Source of the DNA: a virus
DNA: 36,961 bases
Strand: one strand, 5' to 3'
IMG/VR virus record: IMGVR_UViG_3300035181_001968
Location: 1-36,961 of that record
Shown: piece by piece, positions 15,742 to 23,008 of the stretch
How the letters are laid out: every line of letters begins with the position of its first letter
Numbering within the stretch: position 1 is the first letter of the stretch
Position numbers and translations under genes: made by a program
The notes under the pieces: generated by a model
Told to the model about the DNA's origin: nothing
What the model saw: the letters and a program-made list of their open reading frames with translations, nothing else
Databases searched by the model: none

Positions 15742-16677
15742 ATGGCTTTAACTCAAATTAGAAATACTCAGGTGATGCCTACAACTATCACCGACAATGA
15801 AATCTCAAATTCTGCTGCTATCAAAACTTCAAAACTTCAAGATGGTGCTTTATTTGAAAGAACAACTAACAAGGGTGTAGCAAACGGCTATGCTAGTCTA
15901 GATGCTTCCGGAAAACTTACTGCATCTCAACTGCCGAGTTCTTTAGTTGGAGCTGTAGTTTACCAAGGGGTGTGGAACGCTACTACAAATACACCTGCAA
16001 TCGCTTCTGGGGTTGGTACAAAAGGTCAGTACTACAAAGTTTCTACAGCAGGTACAACTTCTATTGATGGAAACGCAAACTGGTCAGCTGGTGACTTAAT
16101 TATTTTTGACGGTACAGTTTGGGAACAAGTTCAAGGTGGATCTTCAGATGTAATTTCCGTTTTTGGACGAGTGGGTGCTGTAACTTTACAGAGCTCTGAT
16201 GTTACTACCGCACTTGGATTTACACCTTACAGCGCAGCAAACCCTAATAACTACATTTCTGCAAACCAAACTATTACAGTATCAGGTGATGCTACAGGTT
16301 CAGGTACTACTTCAATTACATTAACTCTTGCTAATTCTGGAGTTGTTGCAGGTACTTATACTAAAGTTACTGTTGATGCAAAAGGACGTGTAACAACAGG
16401 AAATTCACTTAATGCTACTGACATAAATACTGCACTTGGATTTACAGTTCAAAATACTACTCACATCATTCGTGAGACTCCATCTGGTGCAGTGAACGGT
16501 ACAAACACAACGTTTACTTTGGCTAACACTCCGATCGCAGGATCAGAGATGGTGTTTGTTAATGGTATGTTACAAGATGCTGGTACCGGAAATGATTACA
16601 CAATCACCGGTGCAACGATCACGATGCTTTATACTCCATTGACTAATGATAAGATTCGTGTATCATACATCAAATAA
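15742..16677 (+). CDS. tail-fibre protein
   Basis: A 311-residue fibre protein. The N-terminus (MALTQIRNTQVMPTTITDNEI, then AIKTSKLQDG) is a phage fibre/neck-appendage type opening. Next come a beta module (KGQYYKVSTAGTTSIDG, DLIIFDGTVWEQV) and the common fibre motif VISVFGRVGAVTLQSSDV, then DATGSGTTSITLTLANSG and VTVDAKGRVTTG, seen in many phage tail fibres. Residues about 242-311 are another VNG beta domain (IIRETPSGAVNG, VFVNGMLQDAG, KIRVSYIK). Confidence 0.78.
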   Translation: MALTQIRNTQVMPTTITDNEISNSAAIKTSKLQDGALFERTTNKGVANGYASLDASGKLTASQLPSSLVGAVVYQGVWNATTNTPAIASGVGTKGQYYKVSTAGTTSIDGNANWSAGDLIIFDGTVWEQVQGGSSDVISVFGRVGAVTLQSSDVTTALGFTPYSAANPNNYISANQTITVSGDATGSGTTSITLTLANSGVVAGTYTKVTVDAKGRVTTGNSLNATDINTALGFTVQNTTHIIRETPSGAVNGTNTTFTLANTPIAGSEMVFVNGMLQDAGTGNDYTITGATITMLYTPLTNDKIRVSYIK

Positions 16678-16688
16678 GGTATTTAAAA

Positions 16689-17255
16689 TTGAGAACTCAG
16701 CTTAATGGTACTGAAATTACAGATGGATCTATCCAGACAATCGATCTTGCAGATGGTTCAGTAACAGATACTAAGCTTGCAGATGGTTCAGTAACTATTA
16801 CTAAGCTAGCTCTTGGAGCGAATAAAATTGTATCAGGATCAACTCCAGCTACATCTGGGACTTCAATCATAGCAACTAACACAACTCCAGTTTCAACTAA
16901 TGGAACACAACTTTGGACACAGACGATAACCCCCAATAACGCTAACTCTAAGTTTACAATAGATCAGACACTTATGGTTGATACTAATACAACAAATAGA
17001 AATATTTCAATTGCATTATTTAGAAATACTACTTGTGTATATGCAGTAGGAGTAAATATTGCTACTCCAGGACGTCCTCAAATACTTAATGTTCATGCCA
17101 TTGACCAACCTGGATCTATCAATTCTGTGGTATATTCACTCAGAGTCGGAATAAGTTCTTCAGGAACTTGGTATGTAAATCAAAATTATGGATCAACCAT
17201 AACTTATGGCAATACAGTTAATGCATCAAACTGGTCTATCAAGGAGTTCTATTAA
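16689..17255 (+). CDS. tail-fibre / virion protein
   Basis: A 188-residue protein with a TTG start supported by AAGG upstream. The first 45 residues contain a duplicated decapeptide (LADGSVTDTK, LADGSVTITK), a pattern of fibre N-termini. The remaining 140 residues are a beta-sandwich-like domain (TPVSTNGTQLWTQTITP, SIALFRNTTCVYAVGV, GTWYVNQNYGSTITYG, ASNWSIKEFY) resembling TNF-like fibre heads. Receptor binding is a reasonable inference. Confidence 0.65.
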   Translation: MRTQLNGTEITDGSIQTIDLADGSVTDTKLADGSVTITKLALGANKIVSGSTPATSGTSIIATNTTPVSTNGTQLWTQTITPNNANSKFTIDQTLMVDTNTTNRNISIALFRNTTCVYAVGVNIATPGRPQILNVHAIDQPGSINSVVYSLRVGISSSGTWYVNQNYGSTITYGNTVNASNWSIKEFY

Positions 17256-17683
17256 TGTTATACACCTATGTTGAAGCAATTAGCATTGCATTTCCAAGTG
17301 TACAGTGCCATTCAATCGGAGACGGGTCAGTGTACACCGATATTGTATGGGATGCTGGTGACCCTGTACCAACTCAAGCTATTCTTGACGCTTGGATTAC
17401 TGCAAACCCAAAACCAGATACGTTGATGACTATTACAAAGTATGAATTTAGAAAACTGTTCACTCTAACTGAAAGAATTGCAATTGATGGAGCTCCATCA
17501 AATCCTAATATTCCAGCTAACTATAGAGCAATGCTGCTTACAATGAACAAAGATCTTGAGTTATCAAGTGAAATAGTTCTTAACAACCCTGATGTTGCAG
17601 CTGGAGTTAATTTTCTTGAACAGCTTGGATTAATAGATGTAGGTAGAGCTTCAAGAGTTTTAGCTAACCTACCACCACTCTAG
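17255..17683 (+). CDS. small tail-associated protein
   Basis: A 142-residue protein starting in a TAATG overlap with the fibre gene, with AAGGAG upstream. The N-terminal half (SIAFPSVQCHSIGDGSVYTDIVWDAGDPVP) and the C-terminal helices (TKYEFRKLFTLTERIAID, ELSSEIVLNNPDVAAGV) are typical of small proteins that follow fibre genes in T4-like and marine phages. They are probably chaperones or adaptors of fibre assembly. No specific function is assigned. Confidence 0.55.
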   Translation: MLYTYVEAISIAFPSVQCHSIGDGSVYTDIVWDAGDPVPTQAILDAWITANPKPDTLMTITKYEFRKLFTLTERIAIDGAPSNPNIPANYRAMLLTMNKDLELSSEIVLNNPDVAAGVNFLEQLGLIDVGRASRVLANLPPL

Positions 17684-17693
17684 GATTAAAAAT

Positions 17694-18182
17694 ATGCAAT
17701 ATGCTGAAAAACGACATGAAATTAAAACGGGTGACGTTCTTGCTTGGAGCTCAAATTGCATTCAATGCAAGATCGTAAGAGCGTGGACAGGTGAAACTTA
17801 TTCTCATGTCGGAATTGCTTGGGTCATTGCAGGAAGAGTATTGATACTCGAAGCAGTTACAAGCGGAATTCGAATCTTCCCTTTATCTAAAGAGCTTCCC
17901 TCATATTGGATTCCAATTCCACCAGAATTAAAAATTGATATCAATGTTCTGATAGAAACTGCATTATCTCATATGGGTGAACCCTATAGCAGATGGCAAG
18001 CAATTAGAGCAGGGTTTGGATTAAAGACATCAGGTACATCTTGGCAGTGTGCTTCATTTACGATGAAGTGTTTAGCTGCTGCCGGATTAGTGATTGATTG
18101 TGATGAAACTCCTGGGAAACTAATTGAAAAGCTGCAAGAACTTGGATCGTTTGTTGAGATCTTAAAAGACAACAATCTTTAA
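17694..18182 (+). CDS. permuted NlpC/P60 (YiiX-like) cysteine hydrolase
   Basis: A 162-residue protein resembling the YiiX/YebB-like branch of NlpC/P60 papain-fold enzymes. It has GDVLAW near the N-terminus, the histidine motif YSHVGIAW (residues about 36-43), and a later cysteine motif SWQCASFTMKCL (about 115-125). This His-before-Cys order is the permuted arrangement. Relatives cleave peptidoglycan peptides or act on acyl-amide bonds. After the fibre genes, a role in cell-wall digestion during entry or lysis is likely. No signal peptide is present. Confidence 0.65.
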   Translation: MQYAEKRHEIKTGDVLAWSSNCIQCKIVRAWTGETYSHVGIAWVIAGRVLILEAVTSGIRIFPLSKELPSYWIPIPPELKIDINVLIETALSHMGEPYSRWQAIRAGFGLKTSGTSWQCASFTMKCLAAAGLVIDCDETPGKLIEKLQELGSFVEILKDNNL

Positions 18183-18202
18183 TAGACAAAGAGATGAGCA
18201 AT

Positions 18203-18634
18203 ATGAATAGACTTGCATTTTATAAAGCTAAAAAACATCTCTTTAACATTTTAGTTTGCTGGTGGACTAGAGGTAAATATTCTCACGTTGAAGCGATCTA
18301 TGAAGGCCCAAATTCAAATGAAGAGTATCTGTGTGCTAGCAGCTCAGGTGTCGACGGTGGCGTAAGGTTTAAGTGGATGAAACTTCCAGCTGATACTTGG
18401 GATATAGTTGACATTTCATTTGATCATCTTGATACAAAAAACTGGTTCACCTTACATAAAGGTGACAAATATGATTTCTTGGGATTATTTGGATTTGTTT
18501 TACGTCGAGGAATTCAAAATAAGAATAAATGGTTCTGTTCAGAAGCAGTAGCTGAATCTTTGGAAATGATAGATAGTTGGAGATTTGATCCGAACACTTT
18601 GTACTCAGTGATAATGAGTAATGTAGTAAAATAA
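18203..18634 (+). CDS. second permuted NlpC/P60-like hydrolase
   Basis: About 143 residues from the ATG at 18203, chosen because AAAGAG stands 10 bases upstream and relatives begin MxRLxFYKAK; an ATG at 18194 is too close to that site. It has GKYSHVEAI (histidine motif, about 29-37) and KWFCSEAVAESL (cysteine motif, about 111-122), the same fold as the preceding gene but with low sequence identity. It is the last gene before a terminator. It probably acts on the cell wall. Confidence 0.65.
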   Translation: MNRLAFYKAKKHLFNILVCWWTRGKYSHVEAIYEGPNSNEEYLCASSSGVDGGVRFKWMKLPADTWDIVDISFDHLDTKNWFTLHKGDKYDFLGLFGFVLRRGIQNKNKWFCSEAVAESLEMIDSWRFDPNTLYSVIMSNVVK

Positions 18635-18653
18635 ACTAATTTTGAAATATTTT

Positions 18654-18683
18654 AAATGGGACATAAATATGTCCCATTTTTGT
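18654..18683 (+). terminator. intrinsic terminator closing the tail cassette
   Basis: An 11-bp stem (AAATGGGACAT/ATGTCCCATTT, 18654-18664 with 18669-18679), loop AAAT, then TTTTTG. Confidence 0.88.
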
Positions 18684-18711
18684 TTACTTTTTATGCACTT
18701 AATGATATAAT
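18683..18711 (+). promoter_or_regulatory. T4-like early promoter
   Basis: TTTACT (18683-18688), 17 bases, TATAAT (18706-18711), directly after the terminator. Its -35 box overlaps the terminator T tract. Confidence 0.82.
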
Positions 18712-18821
18712 TATTCATGTTCTTTAATCAAAAGAGCTATAAGGGTTTTGTCTTCTGGACAAATTTAATATACAATCAGTAAAAATGTATTATAATATCA
18801 AAATATCATATGGAGATTCAA

Positions 18822-19586
18822 ATGGGACGGTTACATGAAATTCTAGCAGTTGAAAAAGGTACTACCGCAGCTGCAAATAAACTTCTTCAAGATACTGAAC
18901 ACAAGTTCGGTAATGAAAACTTTTTCAAGGGCTTTTCAAAGTCACTGACAATGATTGAAGGTACTCCAGAAAATCAAAAACTTGAAGAAGCAAACCGTTC
19001 TGACCGAGCAGTGCCGACTACTGTGTACGAAACATTGGAATACGCGTTAGCTGCATGGTCAAAAGCTGAAGATGTGATCTTTCAGAAGAACAAAACCAAT
19101 CAAATTGCTATCAGCAACATTGAATTTCGTGGTGATGTAATCGCACAAGATATTCCTGTTGATGAACTCATGGGTCTTGAATCCCGTCTTGAAGGGATCC
19201 GCAAAGTATTTGATCGGATGCCGACTCTTGATGCAGCTAAATCATGGGAAATTGATACAGGTAAGGGTAAGTACATCTGGAAGGCAGTCAACCCAGAAAT
19301 CACGACCAAGACTGAAAAGATCTTGGTACCTGTTGAGATGTCTAAAGCCACTGAACATCACCCTGCTCAAGTTCAAGCAGTAACGAAGGACCAAGTTGTA
19401 GGTAACTATGTTACCCTGAACTGGTCAGGTGCTACAACGTCAGCTCAAAAAGCTGAAGCTCTAGCTACTATTGATGAACTGATCTCTGAAGTAAAGAAGG
19501 CCCGGATGCGGGCCAACAGTGTAGAAACTGTTAATGACAAGATTGGAAACGTGATTGTTGATCTGTTACTTGCTCCACTGAAATAA
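18822..19586 (+). CDS. conserved protein of unknown function
   Basis: A 254-residue soluble protein. The ATG at 18822 is preferred over 18810 because GGAG (18812-18815) is correctly spaced for it. The opening MGRLHEILAVEKGTTAAANKLL, then FFKGFSKSLTM, and the middle VIAQDIPVDELMGLE with RLEGIRKVFDRMPTL belong to a family I have seen in phages and bacteria (opening of the type xLHExLAVEKxLxxxA) with no known function. It stands alone behind a strong early promoter, directly before the permuted tRNA genes, and is probably made early. Confidence 0.7.
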   Translation: MGRLHEILAVEKGTTAAANKLLQDTEHKFGNENFFKGFSKSLTMIEGTPENQKLEEANRSDRAVPTTVYETLEYALAAWSKAEDVIFQKNKTNQIAISNIEFRGDVIAQDIPVDELMGLESRLEGIRKVFDRMPTLDAAKSWEIDTGKGKYIWKAVNPEITTKTEKILVPVEMSKATEHHPAQVQAVTKDQVVGNYVTLNWSGATTSAQKAEALATIDELISEVKKARMRANSVETVNDKIGNVIVDLLLAPLK

Positions 19587-19688
19587 CTAGGCGCTTCAGC
19601 TTTTAGTACTTAGTTTTAGCTTTTTGCTCTTTAAAATTTTTAGTAGTAAAGGATTATGGCATCGTTATCATTATCATTATTCATTAGA

Positions 19689-19798
19689 TAGCTTACCATC
19701 TTTATTTCCTGTCTTTTGACGTGAAGGTTCGAGTCCTTCCTCCCACACCCATGTGGGAGTGGTGAAATTGGTAAACACCTGGAAACTTAGGTAAGCTA
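19689..19798 (+). tRNA. circularly permuted tRNA-Leu(UAG)
   Basis: The 3' half precedes the 5' half. The 3' half (19705-19746) has anticodon-stem strand TTTCC, a 13-base class II variable arm (GTC-TTTT-GAC), T-arm GAAGG-TTCGAGT-CCTTC and acceptor strand CTCCCAC. After ACCCAT comes the 5' half (19753-19790): GTGGGAG, TG, D-arm GTG...CAC, anticodon strand GGAAA and CTTAG. Acceptor (7/7) and anticodon (5/5) stems pair perfectly. GGTAAGCTA (19790-19798) after the 5' half pairs 9/9 with TAGCTTACC (19689-19697) before the 3' half. TTATGGC (19654-19660) and GCCATAA (19828-19834) add a 7-bp outer helix. Joining CTTAGG to A gives a normal Leu loop CTTAGGA. No 5' half lies upstream. Confidence 0.8.
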
Positions 19799-19896
19799 GC
19801 TATGACTATAGTTATATTTTTCGTATCGCCATAACACCTGTATCATAAAGCTGTTGTTGTACTAGTTGGGAGTTTTTTAATTACAGAGATCATTCT

Positions 19897-19994
19897 ATAA
19901 TTAGCGATTGGAAGTCGGTGGTTCAAATCCATCTCCCGTCACCACTATATGACGGGGTACCTCAGTGGCCAGAGGACCAATAAAATTTAGTTAT
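19897..19994 (+). tRNA. circularly permuted tRNA, isotype unclear
   Basis: The 3' half (19907-19944) reads ATTGG, AAGTC, T-arm GGTGG-TTCAAAT-CCATC, TCCCGTC, ACCA. The 5' half (19951-19981) follows after CTATAT: GACGGGG, TA, D-arm CCTC-AGTGGCCA-GAGG, A, CCAAT. Acceptor (7/7 with one G.U) and anticodon (5/5) stems pair. TAGTTAT (19988-19994) pairs with ATAATTA (19897-19903), and ACTAGTTCAA (20012-20021) with TTGTACTAGT (19857-19866; 9 of 10 pairs). Loop bases on the two sides (AAAATT and GCG) do not show an obvious U33 and anticodon, so I give no amino acid. Confidence 0.72.
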
Positions 19995-20077
19995 CATAAA
20001 CTCACTCAGTTACTAGTTCAATGATGGGGACGAAAATCCGAAGATTCCTATACATAGCGGGCAATGCTAGTCTAGGG

Positions 20078-20121
20078 GTCTTTCTAAATTGTTAAATTCT
20101 AATAATTTAGAAAGACTTTAT
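20078..20121 (+). terminator. terminator after the permuted tRNAs
   Basis: A 13-bp perfect stem GTCTTTCTAAATT (20078-20090) with AATTTAGAAAGAC (20104-20116), then TTTATTT. It closes the transcript that carries both permuted tRNAs. Confidence 0.75.
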
Positions 20122-20149
20122 TTACTTTTAATCTAAAGCATGTTATAAT
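20121..20149 (+). promoter_or_regulatory. T4-like early promoter for the tRNA cluster
   Basis: TTTACT (20121-20126), 17 bases, TATAAT (20144-20149). It lies directly behind the terminator and 13 bases before tRNA-Gly. Confidence 0.8.
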
Positions 20150-20161
20150 AAATAAAATTAT

Positions 20162-20247
20162 GCGGGTGTAGCCTAGAGGTCAGGCACTTGCCTTCCAAGC
20201 AAGCAGACGTAAGTCGCACGCAGGTTCAAATCCTGTCACCCGCTCCA
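20162..20247 (+). tRNA. tRNA-Gly(UCC) with long variable arm
   Basis: Acceptor GCGGGTG/CACCCGC, D-arm GCCT-AGAGGTC-AGGC, anticodon arm CTTGC-CTTCCAA-GCAAG, T-arm GCAGG-TTCAAAT-CCTGT, encoded CCA. The variable region is 16 bases with a GAC-GTAA-GTC hairpin, unusual for a glycine tRNA. Confidence 0.88.
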
Positions 20248-20329
20248 TACGTGTAAGTCAGCTACCTTACTAGGGGTGCAATATGGAGATGTCCTGAGAA
20301 GAATCGCGTATAAAGTAATAGTGGATGTT

Positions 20330-20845
20330 ATGTCTAATTTGCTTAAAGAAATTCTTGATATGGTTGCATTACCTTATCAGTGGTTAGATTCTGAACGAGC
20401 TATTTTTAAATTTGAAGATATATCTTACGGTATCATCGTAGAATATTTAGAATTAAAACTACCAACTAGAATAATACATGTTAGTAATGTTTCATTTGGC
20501 TTAATCAAGGAAAAACTACAAACAGCAGATGACCTTGATACTTCATTAACAAAATTTGGTAAACTTAGAACGATCTTGTCAACAGTTGCTGAAGCTTGTT
20601 TAGCAAATTCTGACTTGATGAAGTGTGATGTAATTGCGTTAGCTGCAGCAGAACAAGCTAGAGAAAAACGTTCAATAGTTTATTCTTTTGCGATATCTGA
20701 GATAAAAACAAAGGTAAAAGCATTTAGAAAAGACTTCACGGTTAAATCAAAAAGCGGATCTTTGATCATGCTTCTAACTAAAATTGATTTAACAGTTGAA
20801 GAACAAAGTTACATCAAAGATCAACTTGGATTAAATAAAGTTTGA
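20330..20845 (+). CDS. conserved phage protein A of a paralogous pair
   Basis: About 171 residues from the ATG at 20330 (SNLLKEILDMVALPYQW); the frame is open back to a GTG at 20276, but no ribosome binding site supports that start. The central pattern is N-V-S-F, then T...FGKLRTILSTVAEACLANSDLMKCDVIALAA, then R..Y (EKRSIVYSFAISEI). It is shared with the gene at 20951, so the two are distant paralogs. Proteins with this order (beta strand with VSF, V.tv....., D.i.f.A......R..lY) are common in large phages without a function. It sits between tRNA genes. Confidence 0.65.
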   Translation: MSNLLKEILDMVALPYQWLDSERAIFKFEDISYGIIVEYLELKLPTRIIHVSNVSFGLIKEKLQTADDLDTSLTKFGKLRTILSTVAEACLANSDLMKCDVIALAAAEQAREKRSIVYSFAISEIKTKVKAFRKDFTVKSKSGSLIMLLTKIDLTVEEQSYIKDQLGLNKV

Positions 20846-20849
20846 TCAT

Positions 20850-20926
20850 TGCAGTTGGGGAGCTAAGGAAGCTCACCGGTCTCATAAGCCGGTAACATGT
20901 AGGTTCGATTCCTACCGCTGCTACCA
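20850..20926 (+). tRNA. tRNA-Met(CAU) or Ile2(CAU)
   Basis: D-arm GAGC...GCTC, anticodon arm CCGGT-CTCATAA-GCCGG, T-arm GTAGG-TTCGATT-CCTAC, ACCA encoded. The acceptor (TGCAGTT.../CGCTGCT) has a mismatched first pair and one bulged base. The elongator, Ile2 and initiator roles cannot be separated by eye. Confidence 0.8.
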
Positions 20927-20950
20927 GACATTGTATAGATTAGAATTTTG

Positions 20951-21493
20951 ATGAAAATAAATGATCTTTTTACTGGATTTGTACCATCTCTTAATGAGAT
21001 CTTTGATACAAAAATTCCAGTCGAAAATTGGATGACATCAAAATCTGGAGCTAGAATCGGTAAACTTGAAGTAGATGAAGATTTGTATTTGATTGAACTT
21101 ACACCTCATACATATGATTTTCAAACAACTACATACAAGTTTATTAACGTAAGTTTTAAAAAGATTATTAATGGAAAAGAATCAGAAGATCTTACTTTTA
21201 CAAATAAAACAGGATCAAAGGTTATCGGTTCCATTGTACATGGTGTAATAGATGAGTTAAAAAACTTTGATGCAGATGCTATTGTTTTCATTGCAACTGA
21301 TCATATAGAACAACGAATGAGAATTTATAATCGTTTATTTAGTAATCTAGGTGGACTCATCAATAGTGAATTTTCCGGTTCGATTAAAGATATAAAAATC
21401 CCTAATGGGAACATGAGTATTATCTTAAATAAACGTATTTCTAACGAAGATGTAAATAGTTTTGTTGAATATTTAAAAACTGTTAATAAATGA
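20951..21493 (+). CDS. conserved phage protein B of a paralogous pair
   Basis: A 180-residue protein from the ATG at 20951, one codon after a TTG. It shares the fold pattern of the gene at 20330: KFINVSFKKI, then TGSKVIGSIVHGVIDELKNFDADAIVFIATD, then QRMRIYNRLFSNLGG. The N-terminus IDELFTGF-like (KINDLFTGFVPS) differs. No catalytic motif is obvious, although the conserved D-A-I-V-F-x-A and R-x-x-x-Y positions suggest a nucleotide- or RNA-related fold. It lies between tRNA-Met and tRNA-Thr. Function unknown. Confidence 0.68.
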   Translation: MKINDLFTGFVPSLNEIFDTKIPVENWMTSKSGARIGKLEVDEDLYLIELTPHTYDFQTTTYKFINVSFKKIINGKESEDLTFTNKTGSKVIGSIVHGVIDELKNFDADAIVFIATDHIEQRMRIYNRLFSNLGGLINSEFSGSIKDIKIPNGNMSIILNKRISNEDVNSFVEYLKTVNK

Positions 21494-21553
21494 AGTATTA
21501 TAGTACCGTAGTTACATACCAGTCATTAGAGTAGGTAAATACTGTGTAACTAT

Positions 21554-21624
21554 GCCCTTTTAGTACAATGGTAGTACAGTTGACTTGTAATCATCTGATG
21601 TTGGTTCGATTCCAGCAAAGGGCA
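21554..21624 (+). tRNA. tRNA-Thr(UGU)
   Basis: Acceptor GCCCTTT/AAAGGGC, D-arm GTAC-AATGGTA-GTAC, anticodon loop CTTGTAA, T-arm with canonical TTCGATT. One mismatch in the anticodon stem; CCA not fully encoded (ACCC). Confidence 0.88.
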
Positions 21625-21654
21625 CCCACTAAAAGTCATAAAGGAATTGACACA

Positions 21655-21762
21655 ATGATGACTAAGATGGGTAATGAAGAAATGGTATTGCAACGATACT
21701 GTGTGATTACTTCTTCACCTATAATGAGAATCGTACCTGTATGGGATAACTATCAAGACTAA
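21655..21762 (+). CDS. possible 35-residue protein
   Basis: MMTKMGNEEMVLQRYCVITS... ending VWDNYQD, with AAGGA 10 bases upstream of the ATG. It lies between tRNA-Thr and the next gene. No domain. The ribosome binding site and normal codons make it plausible, but it is short. Confidence 0.4.
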   Translation: MMTKMGNEEMVLQRYCVITSSPIMRIVPVWDNYQD

Positions 21763-21837
21763 CTCCCACTTACAGAACATAATCTGTAAATGTAATATAC
21801 AAACATCAGACTGTTAAACATTAACAAGAGGCCTAGA

Positions 21838-22134
21838 ATGAACAAGAATGACATTACAGGAGATTCTTTGACAACCGGTGCCGCCACTGATTCCTACCGA
21901 GATAACTACGACAGAATTTTCCGGTCTAAGGCGGCTAAGGCGGCCAATAAGGATGAGGAGTCCAAGCCGGTACCCGAGGATGCCGCCTATGCCCGCGCAG
22001 AGGCGGAACTGGTACAAATCCTTGAACCCTTGATCGGTAAAACTGTCAGTGTAGAAACAAGAGAAGAGGCAGTGGCACTCATTGCTGCTTATGCATCTGA
22101 AAAAATGCGACCTTCACGGCCCTCAGTGAATTGA
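21838..22134 (+). CDS. small protein with SYRDNYDRIFR motif, GC-rich
   Basis: A 98-residue charged protein. Residues about 19-31 (DSYRDNYDRIFRS) match the small protein at 25108 (DSYRENYDKIFRK), so the two share an N-terminal module seen in short T4-like phage proteins. The rest is acidic and helical (AYARAEAELVQILEP). Codons in 21880-22020 use far more G and C (GCGGCTAAGGCGGCC) than neighbours, suggesting a foreign or fused segment. AAGAGG precedes the ATG. Function unknown. Confidence 0.6.
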   Translation: MNKNDITGDSLTTGAATDSYRDNYDRIFRSKAAKAANKDEESKPVPEDAAYARAEAELVQILEPLIGKTVSVETREEAVALIAAYASEKMRPSRPSVN

Positions 22135-22149
22135 AATAATAGATAAAAA

Positions 22150-22858
22150 TGGTAACCCCTGTTAAGAAAGCAAAAAGACAAAGAAACCTACTAACACTCG
22201 TATCTTCTTTGTGATTGACCGTTCAGGATCAATGCAGTCTATTAAGACTGAGACGATCGGTGGTTTTAATGCTTTTGTTGAAGAACAGAAAAAGATCCCT
22301 GAAAAAGCTACGTTTTCAATGATTCAATTTGATCATCAATATGATGTTGTTCATGATCAAATTGACATTCAAGCTGTACCCTTGATGACTGATGAAAATT
22401 TTCAGCCACGTGGGATGACAGCTCTCTATGACGCAGTAGGGATGACTATCGGTTCAAACATGAAGGCTAAAAAGAACGAAAAGACCTTGATGGTTATCTT
22501 AACTGACGGACAAGAAAACGCAAGTAAAGAATTTTCATATGAAAAAGTACAAGATCTGATCAAAGAAGCTCAAACTGATCATAATTGGGAAGTAATGTTC
22601 ATCGGAGCTAATATGAACGCTACTCAAGTGGCAACTGGGTTAGGTATCAGTGCAAAAAAATTCTGTAACATTTGACTATGACGCCATGGGCGCTACAAAT
22701 GCTCTAAGCACGATGAGTTATGCTATATCAAGCAAGCAAGCGCGGTTATACAACAGATATTTCAGCAACCTGTGGTTTTGTTGCTGATATAAATGATGTC
22801 GATCTAAGCACCGTATACGCTAACTTTAAATCTGCAGCTGATCAGAAAACAAAATGAT
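22150..22858 (+). pseudogene. vWA-domain protein, broken by three frameshifts
   Basis: The reconstructed product is a von Willebrand factor A protein of about 235 residues, with the MIDAS motif DRSGSM after TNTRIFFVI, then PRGMTALYDAVG, VILTDGQENAS and VMFIGANMNA. Three breaks are visible. One A is missing from an A run near 22177, so the ATG at 22150 runs into TGA near 22213. One extra A in a seven-A run near 22655 stops the main frame at 22675. A 4-base duplication (AGCA/AAGC) near 22730 breaks the tail, which resumes as GYTTDISATCGFVADIND and ends QKTK at 22858. The longest intact piece is 22211-22675. The final TGA overlaps an ATG (22855), the start of another broken gene. Sequencing error in the A runs cannot be excluded. 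Confidence 0.75.
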
Positions 22859-22867
22859 AAAAGTAGT

Positions 22868-23008
22868 ATAGTCGCATGCAATAGGCGACTTGGGAGAAAT
22901 CCCAGTGGCCTACAGAAAATGACTAGTAAAATCGAGAGATCCAATGTTGATACGTTGGTCATGGGAGTGGGCAAGCCATGTCCTTTAGGGCGTGGTAGTT
23001 GACATGAT
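22868..23008 (+). mobile_element. truncated TnpB (IS200/IS605-like) element: tnpB tail plus guide-RNA scaffold
   Basis: Bases 22871-23002 read through as VACNRRLGRNPSG...SNVDTLVMGVGK...GRGS-stop, which looks like the C-terminal tail of a TnpB protein. The same DNA folds as a guide RNA: AGTCGC/GCGACT, TGGGA-GAAA-TCCCA, CCAATG/CGTTGG, and CCATGTCC-TTTA-GGGCGTGG, ending GGTAGTTGAC. The last 40 bases match the orphan scaffold at 7676-7715. The guide would start at 23009 (ATGATTTAGTATCTATTT). The nuclease domains and the left end are gone. Identification rests on remembered features of the family. Confidence 0.6.

Noticed and set aside
19600-20077. Permuted group I intron around the permuted tRNAs
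   Set aside because: I looked for paired core elements (P3-P7, GACTA-like R and S segments, terminal G) in the flanks. ACAGAGAT at 19882 and TAGTCTAG at 20069 are suggestive words only; they are not placed to form P7. The intron-end helices next to the anticodon stem do not resemble group I P1/P10. Not excluded by computation.
20850-20926. Initiator tRNA
   Set aside because: The mismatched first acceptor pair is initiator-like, but the anticodon stem lacks the three consecutive G-C pairs next to the loop. I left it as Met/Ile2.
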